A stretch of DNA of 64,000 nucleotides, from assembly GCA_964503685.1 (NCBI GenBank), contig CAZDAW010000002.1, positions 1-64,000 of the forward strand. Reading direction: 5' to 3'. Source of the stretch: CAZDAW01 sp964503685 (GTDB lineage: Bacteria > Chloroflexota > Anaerolineae > Anaerolineales > Anaerolineaceae). The position numbers and the translations under genes are program-made. This document shows, in pieces, positions 49,513-57,939 of this stretch. The notes under the pieces are model-generated. The model was not told the origin of the DNA. It did not search any database and worked only from the letters and a program-made list of their open reading frames with translations. Each line of letters opens with the position of its first letter. Positions within the stretch are counted from its first letter, which is position 1.

Positions 49513-50315
49513 GCTGATGCCTTCGCTTTCTGCTTCGATCCCTGTTCGTCTGATATTCTTTCATTTGGCGGCAGGAAAGCATTGAGTTTCTCTTTGACAA
49601 TTCTGGGGTTTTCACCTGCTTGAAGCGCCAATATTCCTTCAACCAATAAATGGCGATAGGCAATTTCCTCGTCGTCATTCGCTTTGAGCTTATTCCCGAT
49701 TGGAATCCAGATCAGGTTTGCAGACAACAATCCCCACAACGTTGCTAAAAACGCAGTTGCAATTGCTTTAGTAAATTTGGCGGCGTCTTCCAATTCTTTT
49801 AACACGGTGATTAACCCCATTACTGTGCCAATAATCCCGAATGTTGGAGAAAAGCCACCGGCCGCTGCAAAGAACCCAATTCCTTGTTCGTGACGCTCGT
49901 GCATGTGCTTGATTTCGATTTCAAGAATTGCGCGCACCTGGGCCGGATCAACGCCATCAACCACGAGCATGACACCCTTTTGCAAAAAAGGATCGGGTAA
50001 TTTTTTCGCTTCTTCTTCCAACGCCAGCAAACCCTCACGGCGCGCTTTATCTGCCATGTTAACAAGAGAGTGGATCGCTTTTTCTGGCTCCATTTTGGCT
50101 TTGCTTCCCAAAAAAGCGATCATCAAGTATTTGGGTATCTTGATAGCCACCGAGAGAGGGGAAGAGGCGACTGATGCGACTAATGAGCCTCCGAAGGTGA
50201 GTAAAATTGCCTGGGGGGCGCCAAAAAGTTCTGCCGGGCTACCGCCGTCAAGTATCATTACGAGGGAAACAAGTACTGCCGCCCCGACAATCCCAATGAT
50301 TGTTGCAAGATCCAT
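49509..50315 (-). CDS. motA: Flagellar stator protein MotA
   Basis: 268 aa, four membrane helices, with MDLATIIGIVGAAVLVSLVM, EREGLLALEEEAKKLPDPFL-like cytoplasmic loop, FAAAGGFSPTFGIIGTVMGL and AIATAFLATLWGLLSANLIW, the usual MotA signatures. It lies between flbD and motB. Confidence 0.95.
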   Translation of the reverse strand: MDLATIIGIVGAAVLVSLVMILDGGSPAELFGAPQAILLTFGGSLVASVASSPLSVAIKIPKYLMIAFLGSKAKMEPEKAIHSLVNMADKARREGLLALEEEAKKLPDPFLQKGVMLVVDGVDPAQVRAILEIEIKHMHERHEQGIGFFAAAGGFSPTFGIIGTVMGLITVLKELEDAAKFTKAIATAFLATLWGLLSANLIWIPIGNKLKANDDEEIAYRHLLVEGILALQAGENPRIVKEKLNAFLPPNERISDEQGSKQKAKASA

Positions 50316-50318
50316 AAG

Positions 50319-50534
50319 TTAACCGATCTCCTTTTTTACAAGGTGAAGCTGAGGGTTGTGAACCAATTGCTGATAAGCAATAAATCGTTCGATGACTGAT
50401 TTAGGATCATCCTTCACCACAATTTTTATATTTTCCGTCAATGTAATCACGGTATCTGGCGTGGACTCGAGAATTTTAATATGGTCCGGATTGATAAACA
50501 ATTTTGAACCATTAAACCGTGTCACTTCAATCAT
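50319..50534 (-). CDS. flbD: Flagellar protein FlbD
   Basis: 71 aa: MIEVTRFNGSKLFINPDHIK, ILESTPDTVITLTENIKIVV, then KDDPKSVIERFIAYQQLV, as in FlbD/SwrD, which raises stator output in Bacillus. AAGGA lies seven bases before the ATG at 50534. First gene of the long minus-strand operon flbD-motA-motB-fliL-fliM. Confidence 0.9.
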   Translation of the reverse strand: MIEVTRFNGSKLFINPDHIKILESTPDTVITLTENIKIVVKDDPKSVIERFIAYQQLVHNPQLHLVKKEIG

Positions 50535-50615
50535 TTGGGATTCCTTGTATATATCATGCATAAATCAAGATGTACAAACAATCTATCGAGGACTTGAAAA
50601 TAGACCTTTTCGAGG

Positions 50616-50642
50616 TTTTCGATAAAATCTGCCTTTACTTTA
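50616..50642 (-). promoter_or_regulatory. Weak sigma-28-like site before flbD
   Basis: On the minus strand TAAAGTAA (50635-50642), 11-base spacer, ATCGAAAA (50616-50623). Spacing is exact and the -35 good, but the -10 keeps only five of eight bases. It would place stator genes under FliA. The 50562-50843 gap holds no gene I can support beyond a dubious 75-codon frame. Confidence 0.3.
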
Positions 50643-50843
50643 ACATAGCCGTTATCCTTTGGGTGTAAATAGCTCGTGAAACCAGGATAAATGAAATCTA
50701 AAATTTTGGAAGAGCTCACGAGCATTGTTTTATCAATCCTGTCGAATAATTGACACATCCTAATCAGCGCTTTAATGTATAATGATGATATGCATTGACA
50801 TGGTTTGACCGGAATTAGATTAATAAAAATGCTCAGAGAGTAA

Positions 50844-51089
50844 ATGAACTCTACTCAACCGGACGATCAGGATCAGATGACTTTATTAACAGCGCGTGAG
50901 GCGGCATTTTATTTGCGCGTTAGCTTGTCCACACTGTATCGAATGGAGCAGCGCGGTAAATTAACCTCGTTGCGAACGCCAGGCGGTCACCGGCGATATA
51001 CATTACAGATGTTAAATGCATGTCTCACCTATGCGCAGGAAACGGATCGAAGTCTGCCAGATTTCTCTCGGAGTATGGAAAGAATATGA
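50844..51089 (+). CDS. Small MerR/excisionase-type helix-turn-helix protein (BldC-like)
   Basis: 81 aa. Single HTH_17/MerR-type domain: LLTAREAAFYLRVSLSTLYR, MEQRGKLTSLRTPGGHRRYT. The GGHRRY wing is typical of BldC-like and MerR-type winged helices. No effector domain. It overlaps the next gene by four bases (ATGA) and so is the DNA-binding partner or regulator of the signalling cassette that follows. Possible promoters upstream: TTGACA at 50750-50755 and at 50795-50800, neither with a convincing -10 at 17 bases. Confidence 0.8.
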   Translation: MNSTQPDDQDQMTLLTAREAAFYLRVSLSTLYRMEQRGKLTSLRTPGGHRRYTLQMLNACLTYAQETDRSLPDFSRSMERI

Positions 51090-52945
51090 CTGGCAATTAT
51101 CGCGTATTAGCGGTCGATGATAATATCAATCAAGTCGAGTTGGTGAAAGATTATCTTCAATTGCTTCCCGGTTTCGTTGTTGATACAGCATGGAATGAAG
51201 AGATTCTGTGGAAGCAATTGGAATCGATTAAATATGACGCCATGTTGCTCGACTATCAAATGCCGGATACAAATGGATTGAAAATATTATCTGAACTTTC
51301 CGCTAAAGGACATAAATTTCCAGTTATTATGGTAACTGGTCAAGGGGATGAGCGGGTAGCAGCGCAGGCGATTCAAAGAGGCGCTGTTGATTATGTCGTC
51401 AAGAGCGGCAATTACCTGGAAGAATTGCCGGCTATCATTGAAAAGGCCGTTCGCCTATCGCAGCTACAATTATCGGTAGAGAAGTCGCTTGAGCAAATTC
51501 GCTATCAGGCGTTATTGCTTAACAATGTGCGCGACGCGGTGATTGTCTGGAACCTTGATGGTAAGATCACGTATTGGAATCCGGCTGCTGAAAAGTTGTT
51601 TGGCAAGCAGGCTTCAGATTGTATGGGACAATCTGTCGCCGAAAGATATTTTGCCCATTTTGTTCCCCCTGTCCAATTAAATTCCCTGGAACATGTTGAT
51701 TGCGAAATCGAACGCGAGTACATCGTTAATGAACAGGAAACTATCTGGGTAAGCTCGCGGATAACTGTTCTGAGTGATCCAAAAGATAAACGGCAGATCA
51801 TGGGTTATATGGATGTGTCGCGTGATATCACGGCGCGTAAACGAGCGGAAGTGCTGTTGCGCGAAAGTGAAGCGCGTTATCGAGCGATAGTGGATGATCA
51901 CCAGACGGAAATGATCCGACGATTTCTGCCTAATGGAAAATTGACTTTTGTCAATGAGACGTACTGCCATTATTTTGATCAAAAACGAGAAGCGTTGTTA
52001 GGGCGCGATTATCTGGAGTTTGCATTAAAAGATGATCAGGGCAAGGTCAGATCGGCGCTGTCTCGCCTCACTTATGAGAATCCGGTGCATGTATCGGAAT
52101 ATAGAGTCGTGCTTCCAAATGGCCATATTCGTTGGAACGAATGGACGGATAGAGCGATATTTGATGAAACGAAGCATTTTGTCGAATTTCAATCTGTGGG
52201 AAGAGATATCACCGATCGCAAGAAGATGCAAAAACAAATAGAGACCGCTCAAATGCATCTAATTCAATCAGCGCGCCTTACCGCGATTGGCGAGCTATCT
52301 TCAGGGATTGCGCATCAGATATATAATCCACTGACGACCATAATTGCTGACGCTCAACTTTTAAGACATGATTTACCGTCAGGGCATCCGGCGCGCGAAT
52401 CGCTTGACGCAATCATTAAAGCGGGCTGGAAAGCGCAGGAAGTTGTACAAAAGTTGCTGGATTTTTCACGACCAACAACTGATACACTTGAACATCTGTC
52501 GGTAAATAAGACAATTGAATCCGCTTTATCACTTGTCCGCCACCAAATTGAAGCAAATGGCGTGAATATTATTGTTAAACTTGATGCTGATTTACCGGAA
52601 GTTGTGGCAAATTCGCATCAGTTGGAAGATTTGTGGGTCAATTTATTGCTTCTGGCGCGCGATGCTACAGCAGATGGAAACAAACATACAATAACGGTTA
52701 CTTCAACAAAGAAACCTGATCATTCATCTGTTATTGTCGAAGTAATTGATGACGGTAAACTCATCTTACCTGAACAAATCGATTCGATCTTTGAACCTAA
52801 TTTTACCGGCCCGTCAAGCGGACGGGGTTCGGGTATGGAATTAAGTATCTGCCGTGAAATTGTCCGGCAGCATGGTGGAGAAATCAGGGCTGAGAGCTCT
52901 CCTGCTCTAGGTACTGTATTCCGAGTTATCCTTCCAAAGGAGTAA
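51086..52945 (+). CDS. REC-PAS-PAS hybrid with degenerate histidine kinase core
   Basis: 619 aa from the ATG at 51086 (overlaps the preceding stop). Receiver domain at 1-125 (YDAMLLDYQMPDTNGLKILS; DYVVKSGN), PAS at about 145-270 and 280-405 (VGRDITDRKKM), HisKA at about 420-480 and an HATPase-like domain to the end. His410 is present, but the H-box is HQIYNPL instead of HEINNPL, the N-box is NLLLLARDA where the neighbour has NLIMNAMDA, and the G1 box is DDGKLI instead of DxGxG; the G2 region GRGSGMELS is nearly normal. Kinase activity is therefore doubtful; it may be a phosphatase, a scaffold or be phosphorylated by the canonical kinase two genes on. Confidence 0.85.
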   Translation: MTGNYRVLAVDDNINQVELVKDYLQLLPGFVVDTAWNEEILWKQLESIKYDAMLLDYQMPDTNGLKILSELSAKGHKFPVIMVTGQGDERVAAQAIQRGAVDYVVKSGNYLEELPAIIEKAVRLSQLQLSVEKSLEQIRYQALLLNNVRDAVIVWNLDGKITYWNPAAEKLFGKQASDCMGQSVAERYFAHFVPPVQLNSLEHVDCEIEREYIVNEQETIWVSSRITVLSDPKDKRQIMGYMDVSRDITARKRAEVLLRESEARYRAIVDDHQTEMIRRFLPNGKLTFVNETYCHYFDQKREALLGRDYLEFALKDDQGKVRSALSRLTYENPVHVSEYRVVLPNGHIRWNEWTDRAIFDETKHFVEFQSVGRDITDRKKMQKQIETAQMHLIQSARLTAIGELSSGIAHQIYNPLTTIIADAQLLRHDLPSGHPARESLDAIIKAGWKAQEVVQKLLDFSRPTTDTLEHLSVNKTIESALSLVRHQIEANGVNIIVKLDADLPEVVANSHQLEDLWVNLLLLARDATADGNKHTITVTSTKKPDHSSVIVEVIDDGKLILPEQIDSIFEPNFTGPSSGRGSGMELSICREIVRQHGGEIRAESSPALGTVFRVILPKE

Positions 52946-52948
52946 ATT

Positions 52949-53749
52949 ATGGAGCCAGCGAATATATTAGTGATAGAGGATGATGAAATTGTTGCAAAAA
53001 CGATAGAACGTTGTTTACGTGGTGATGAGTTTCGAGTATTAATCGCAAACAGTGGGGTTGAAGGACTGAAATTGGCGCGCCGTCGTCCACCTGACCTGGT
53101 AATTCTGGATGTTATCATGCCTGGTATGGATGGATATACCGTATGTCGTGAAATGCGCGCAGATCCAATTCTGGCAAATGTACCTGTATTGTTTCTCACC
53201 GCGAAGAGTAAAGATGAAGATAAGATTTCGGGCTTTACCGCAGGCGCCGATGACTATTTAAGCAAACCATTTAATATTGATGAGTTGATTTTACGCGTCA
53301 GAGCTATTTTGCGGCGGATGAAAATTGTTCAAAAAGAAAGTCAATCGCAGATGCCTCCGGAAATTGTTGGGGGAGGAGGATATACCGCTGGCAGTGTTCA
53401 AACTGTCAGAGGGGATGGAAAATCGGGCACAGAACATATGCTGGTTATTGGCGGATATGCCCTGGATACTCGAACCTATGAGCTAAAAACACCAGATAGA
53501 GGCAAAGTTCGTCTTACACCAGTACAATTTGATCTGCTGTATCATTTGATGAGTCATCCAGGAGAGATATTCTCTCCCTCTCGGTTGTTGGATGAAGTAT
53601 GGGATTATCCAACTGATGCCGGCAGCCCAGATTTAGTTCGTGTGCATGTGAAGAATCTGCGCGAGCGGATTGAATCAGACCCCAGAACGCCGTCTTTTAT
53701 CAGAACCGTACCCGGCTATGGATACACAATAAACCCCGATACCGACTAG
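52949..53749 (+). CDS. OmpR-family response regulator
   Basis: 266 aa. Receiver (1-125) with DD pair in VIEDDEIVAKTIERC, Asp54 in DLVILDVIMPGMDGYTVCRE, Thr in FLTAKSK and Lys in DDYLSKPFN; a Gly-rich 45-residue linker; then winged-helix Trans_reg_C (about 165-266) with LTPVQFDLLYHLMSHPGEIF, RVHVKNLRERIESDPRTPSF and RTVPGYGYTI. Three bases after the hybrid protein and ten before the GAF-PAS kinase, which is its probable partner. Confidence 0.93.
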   Translation: MEPANILVIEDDEIVAKTIERCLRGDEFRVLIANSGVEGLKLARRRPPDLVILDVIMPGMDGYTVCREMRADPILANVPVLFLTAKSKDEDKISGFTAGADDYLSKPFNIDELILRVRAILRRMKIVQKESQSQMPPEIVGGGGYTAGSVQTVRGDGKSGTEHMLVIGGYALDTRTYELKTPDRGKVRLTPVQFDLLYHLMSHPGEIFSPSRLLDEVWDYPTDAGSPDLVRVHVKNLRERIESDPRTPSFIRTVPGYGYTINPDTD

Positions 53750-53759
53750 GGGTTCTTTT

Positions 53760-55844
53760 ATGGAACATTTTAAAGATATAAAACAAGATAATGATTTTAT
53801 GAAAGACGATGGTTTATTCGTTGATTTCTTTGATAAACCTGATGATCTTGAGGTTGTCTTATTAAAGGTGTTGATTGCTGCGCTTGAGAAAGTGAATCGA
53901 CCTGGCGGCCTGATCATTGTTCAATCTTCCATCGAACAAAGACCTTTACTGTTGGTAACACATCAAATTAATCCGGTGTGGGAAAAAGAGATTAACATTC
54001 AAGATAGTCAACTCCGAAGATTAATTAATAGTGTTATTTCGAGTGGCAGTGAGATCAATGTGGATTCTGTCCCTGACGTGGCTTCACTGACACCCCTTCT
54101 GGCTCAAGGAGATATTCAGGGGGCGCTTCTTGTTAGCGGGAACCGATGTTCGCCGGATGAGCAGGTATGGCTCAATTCTTTGGGACAACGCGTGGGACGG
54201 TATATTCAGGATAAACGTGCGTTTAATAGGGGAACGGATATCAATAAGAATCTGGCATTATTCCAGATGGTATCGAAGATAATTTCATCTAATATTGATT
54301 ATGATGAGACACAAAAGCAATTGCTCATTGACATCTGTAAAATTCTAGATGCAGAAATCAGCGGGCTTGCTTTGTGGAATGAAGAAATTAACCAATTGGT
54401 GATCAAGCGTTATTCGTTAAATGAGCATGATCTGGTTTATTTTGTTCGGGCAAAACAAGAGGATGGAATTTTAGACGCTTGCTTGAGTAGTCAAACAGCC
54501 ATTATAGTCAATGATCTGGATTCTGAACCGATGCACGACTCAAAGAATGATTTTGGAGATGGCTTTACGGCCCATTCAATATTATGCGCTCCTTTATTGG
54601 TTGAAAATCGTGTTATCGGCACACTGCAATTGTTTAATAAGCTAACTGGTAAATTTGATTTAGCGGACAAAGAGTTGCTAATTACCATAGCTAAGTGGGT
54701 TGCTTATACATTTTATAACTCCAGCCTGGTTCGCCAGATAAAAGTTGATAATGCCGAACTTGAAGCCAGCCGGTGGGAATTGCTCCGTTCACGAAATACA
54801 TTAAGAGCATTATTTGATAGTTTGCCGCTTTCAATGTACATCGTTGATCGCAAATATAACCTGATTGCAGTTAACATGAACCGCTCAGTGAGAGTTAATG
54901 ATAAGCCTAACATATTAGTTGGAAGACTTTGTTATGAGGCTCTTTATCAAAGGAATGATCCCTGTCCAGGTTGCCGGGTGAGTGAAACGTTGTTTGGCGG
55001 ACAGGATACAATGCGCACTGAGAGAAGATGGGAAACCGGGGATGAGCCTTTCGAATGGGAAATCAGCACATACCCGATACATGGCGGAACCGGTCAAACC
55101 CTGCAGGCGGTTATCGTTGAGCAGGATGTAACGGAAAAGCGCAGGCTGGAAACAACTCTGGCGCAATCGGAAAAACTGGCAGCAGTTGGTCAGTTGGCAG
55201 CAGGTGTTGCGCACGAAATCAATAACCCTTTGGCCGCAATTATTGCCAACGCTCAAATGTTACACCGACAACTTCCACCCGATCCAGATTTGCGGGAATC
55301 CCTGGATCTAATTTTACAGGCAGGCGCAAGAGCTTCACAGGTGGTGCATAATTTACTCGATTTTGCTCGAAAAGAGCAGTATGAATTTCTCCCAACGGAT
55401 TTGAATGAAACGATTCAGAATTCGTTGTCGTTGGTGCAACATGAAATTGTTTCTCGGTCTATAGAATTGAAATTTGAACCGGGGAAAAACCTGCCATTGA
55501 TCATGGCGAGTAAAGATCATTTGCAAGGCGTCTGGTTGAATTTAATTATGAATGCAATGGATGCCTTGCGTGGCGAAGGGCATAATGAAATTAGAATTAC
55601 CACCCAGGTTCATGGAAATGAATTTCGGGTCATTGTTGCAGATACGGGAACCGGTATGCCGCCTGAGCGGATTCCACGGATATTTGAACCTTTTTATACA
55701 ACAAAAGAATCAGGACGTGGAACAGGTTTAGGACTTTCGCTGTGCCACCGGATTGTCAAGCAGCACGGTGGACATATTGAGGTCGATAGTCAAGTTGGGA
55801 TTGGGACCCGATTTACTGTTGTTCTTCCTGTTACCCCCGGATAA
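53760..55844 (+). CDS. GAF-PAS sensor histidine kinase
   Basis: 694 aa, cytosolic. An N-terminal GAF-like part (1-155), a clear GAF domain (about 165-325, with ILCAPLLVENRVIGTLQLFN), a PAS domain (about 350-465) holding a CPGC motif (RNDPCPGCRVSETLFGG), HisKA with His485 in LAAGVAHEINNPLAAIIANA, and HATPase_c with complete boxes: NLIMNAMDAL, VADTGTGMPPERI, GRGTGLGLSLCHRIV. The CxxC suggests redox or metal sensing. It should phosphorylate the OmpR-type regulator just upstream. Confidence 0.93.
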   Translation: MEHFKDIKQDNDFMKDDGLFVDFFDKPDDLEVVLLKVLIAALEKVNRPGGLIIVQSSIEQRPLLLVTHQINPVWEKEINIQDSQLRRLINSVISSGSEINVDSVPDVASLTPLLAQGDIQGALLVSGNRCSPDEQVWLNSLGQRVGRYIQDKRAFNRGTDINKNLALFQMVSKIISSNIDYDETQKQLLIDICKILDAEISGLALWNEEINQLVIKRYSLNEHDLVYFVRAKQEDGILDACLSSQTAIIVNDLDSEPMHDSKNDFGDGFTAHSILCAPLLVENRVIGTLQLFNKLTGKFDLADKELLITIAKWVAYTFYNSSLVRQIKVDNAELEASRWELLRSRNTLRALFDSLPLSMYIVDRKYNLIAVNMNRSVRVNDKPNILVGRLCYEALYQRNDPCPGCRVSETLFGGQDTMRTERRWETGDEPFEWEISTYPIHGGTGQTLQAVIVEQDVTEKRRLETTLAQSEKLAAVGQLAAGVAHEINNPLAAIIANAQMLHRQLPPDPDLRESLDLILQAGARASQVVHNLLDFARKEQYEFLPTDLNETIQNSLSLVQHEIVSRSIELKFEPGKNLPLIMASKDHLQGVWLNLIMNAMDALRGEGHNEIRITTQVHGNEFRVIVADTGTGMPPERIPRIFEPFYTTKESGRGTGLGLSLCHRIVKQHGGHIEVDSQVGIGTRFTVVLPVTPG

Positions 55845-55860
55845 TCTGCTATAACAGATT
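55843..55860. terminator. Weak hairpin between convergent genes
   Basis: AATCTG-CTATAA-CAGATT, a six-pair stem in the 17-base gap between the kinase and the FGE-like gene, followed by TCTATTT. Short and weak; possible bidirectional terminator. Confidence 0.35.
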
Positions 55861-55861
55861 T

Positions 55862-56683
55862 CTATTTGACAGAACGGGCAATACGAAAACCCATTACGGG
55901 CGATGTGTTTGTAGGCAATACACCTTCTCGCGCAGAACAGCGGGCCAGTTTCCGACTGTAATACCATGCGCCCCCGCGTACGACGATTTTGCTATCCTTA
56001 TCAGGATTTTCTCGACCATCTTCGGCATTGTAGGGGTAAGGCATAAAAGCCGTTGACGTCATTTCCCAAACATTTCCCCCCAGATCAGTTACGCCAAAAA
56101 TGCTATCACCCCCAGGTGAATAGTTGCCAACAGGTGTTGTTCCACGCTTCCCGCTTTCGACAGTATTACAACGCCAGGGGTCAAAATCATTTCCCCATGG
56201 GTATAAGCGATTATCGTCTCCGCGTGCAGCACGTTCCCATTCGGCTTCTGTCGGAAGACGATATTGAGTTTTCAATGTGTCGTTCAACCATTTTATATAA
56301 GCTTCTGCATCATACTTTGAGATGTCAACAACGGGATGGGTTCCCAGACCTTCGGGGTATGAAAAGCCAATCCAACTACGCGGCACTCGATAATTTGTAC
56401 TCCACACAAATTCGTGATATTCAAAATTGGTGACAGGATATTTTGCTATTTCAAATGCTGGCAGGTGTATCCGATGCTGCGGTTGTTCGGCCTGGAAAAG
56501 ATCTTTGCTGTACCATTCCTGCGCCCACTCTTCTATTCGTAACAACTCGCGCACCTGGGCGTTACTGGTTCCAATGATAACATCCCCTTCAGGTATCAAT
56601 ATTAATTCTGGTTCCTTGACTTCTGTCTCGGAAAAGATATCGGGTTTTGGAGCGCCAGATTCATTCGAGTTCTTGTTCTTCAT
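55862..56683 (-). CDS. Formylglycine-generating-enzyme-like (SUMF1 fold) protein
   Basis: 273 aa, one FGE-sulfatase/C-type-lectin-like domain: PEGDVIIGTSNAQ, EQPQHRIHLPAFEIAKYPVT-NFEYHEF, YRLPTEAEWERAARGDDNRL, YPWGNDFDPWRCN, FGVTDLGGNVWEMTST, VVRGGAWYY, MGFRIARS. Both cysteines of the true FGE active site (after GGSxLC and five residues on) are missing: the segment reads GGAWYYSRKLARC. It is therefore probably not a sulfatase-activating enzyme; the fold is used for many roles. No sulfatase gene is near. A perfect palindrome lies 40 bases upstream. Confidence 0.78.
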   Translation of the reverse strand: MKNKNSNESGAPKPDIFSETEVKEPELILIPEGDVIIGTSNAQVRELLRIEEWAQEWYSKDLFQAEQPQHRIHLPAFEIAKYPVTNFEYHEFVWSTNYRVPRSWIGFSYPEGLGTHPVVDISKYDAEAYIKWLNDTLKTQYRLPTEAEWERAARGDDNRLYPWGNDFDPWRCNTVESGKRGTTPVGNYSPGGDSIFGVTDLGGNVWEMTSTAFMPYPYNAEDGRENPDKDSKIVVRGGAWYYSRKLARCSAREGVLPTNTSPVMGFRIARSVK

Positions 56684-56723
56684 TGACTCATAGCCTATGA
56701 TAATTAACGAAAGGGATCACTAC

Positions 56724-56746
56724 ATTTAGATATATTATATCTAAAT
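56724..56746. repeat. Perfect AT-rich palindrome between two genes
   Basis: ATTTAGATATA-T-TATATCTAAAT, 11-base perfect arms, covering the stop codon of the glycosyltransferase gene and ending 41 bases before the FGE-like start. No U-tract follows on either strand. It may be an operator for the FGE-like gene or a weak terminator. Confidence 0.5.
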
Positions 56747-57835
56747 TCCTCCCTGCGCTTTCTCAATAATTTTACTATAGGTGTTAATAACTTTTTCAAT
56801 GTTTTCGTCAATTCCCTGACTGATTCCAAAAAGATAAGCATCTCTTGCCGCTTCTGATTTATAGGCGTCGAGGTGATCGACAATATCCAGCAAGACTCTT
56901 TCCCAGGCATTGGAAGTGTTTTTAACCAGCCAGCCATACTGACGTAAATTTGTATAGGCTGGGCCTTCGCTCGCTACCCAAGGAATTTTCATGATCATAT
57001 ATTCTAAGACTTTAACCCAACTTCTTCGATCATCATAAGGGCCAGATAAAGGAGCAATTCCAATATCAAAATTAGCAAGCTGCTGAGGCCAATCTCTTTG
57101 AGCAACCCAGGGTACCAGTATTTTTTGTTCAGGAGGAACTGGTAATTCGTTATATATCCGCTGATCACCACCACAAATCAGAATTTTAACCTGAGGACGA
57201 ACGCGGCAGATATTTTTCAGAGCAGTGATGACCCCACTTCCCGTAAAGCTCTGAAAATGGGAAACGCTTCCACCCCAACCGATGTGAATACCTTCATGAT
57301 GTTTTGGAGTGATATTTTGGTATTTTTCCATCTCCGCATAATTGGGCAACAGATGAATATCTGTATATGCTCGCCAATCATCAGCCAGACGAGTGGCTGG
57401 CACTGTTGCAGCATGAACCAGCCGCATCCCCCATTTGAATTGAGTCAATGGAGGCGGATCTAATTTTTCAGAGACAAGCTTTCCATCAGGGTCACGATAT
57501 TCAATGATACCCTGCTTCCAGAATAACGAACTTTTTACTGTGGAAGGTATCAAGTCATACGCGTCATCAAAATCAACAATCACTACTTTATCGCGTGCTT
57601 TCCAGCGTTGAATTGCTGCTAATACTGGACCAAACAAATTGCGCTGGATGACGATAATATCCGCGGCGTTACATAATTCCTGGGCTTCTTGTGAGTTGTT
57701 AATGAAGCTATTAATATCCAACATATGAGCTTGGTGCAGCTTTGTTCGATTTATGGCTCTCGCTGGAATAGCAATTCGCCATTCAGCGCAATTCCATTCG
57801 GCCTGGGTATCGGCGTATATGTATGTAATGATCAA
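56741..57835 (-). CDS. Glycosyltransferase (GT-B type)
   Basis: 364 aa, soluble. DKVVIVDFDDAYDLIPSTVK (about 75-95), then a C-terminal GT-B half with GIHIGWGGSVSHFQSFTGSG, VKILICGGDQRIYNELPVPP, NFDIGIAPLSGPYDDRRSWV-KVLEYMIMKIPWVAS; the E of LEY and the DIGIAPL region match group 1 glycosyltransferases. Donor and acceptor are unknown. It lies among three glycosyltransferase genes next to the flagellar cluster. AGGAGG precedes the ATG. Confidence 0.78.
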   Translation of the reverse strand: MIITYIYADTQAEWNCAEWRIAIPARAINRTKLHQAHMLDINSFINNSQEAQELCNAADIIVIQRNLFGPVLAAIQRWKARDKVVIVDFDDAYDLIPSTVKSSLFWKQGIIEYRDPDGKLVSEKLDPPPLTQFKWGMRLVHAATVPATRLADDWRAYTDIHLLPNYAEMEKYQNITPKHHEGIHIGWGGSVSHFQSFTGSGVITALKNICRVRPQVKILICGGDQRIYNELPVPPEQKILVPWVAQRDWPQQLANFDIGIAPLSGPYDDRRSWVKVLEYMIMKIPWVASEGPAYTNLRQYGWLVKNTSNAWERVLLDIVDHLDAYKSEAARDAYLFGISQGIDENIEKVINTYSKIIEKAQGGI

Positions 57836-57896
57836 AGAATAATACCTCCTAAATCAGCCGTTGATTATTGGATATAGAGAGCGATATCGAGTTGGC

Positions 57897-57919
57897 CGAA
57901 CATCATTTGAGGATGTTCG
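57897..57919. repeat. Intergenic hairpin between glycosyltransferase genes
   Basis: CGAACATC-ATTTGAG-GATGTTCG, eight perfect pairs with a seven-base loop, in the 104-base gap. No U-tract. It may mark an mRNA processing or weak termination point. Confidence 0.4.
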
Positions 57920-57939
57920 CTTGAAGTTTCCGAAAAAGA

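Noticed and set aside
50531..50758. 75-codon minus-strand frame before flbD
   Set aside because: Overlaps the flbD ribosome site and a possible promoter, has no ribosome site of its own and no known motif. Its composition is somewhat protein-like, so it is not fully excluded.
55862..56683. FGE-like protein as a diversity-generating retroelement target
   Set aside because: The fold fits, but no reverse transcriptase, template repeat or variable repeat pair is seen in the window.
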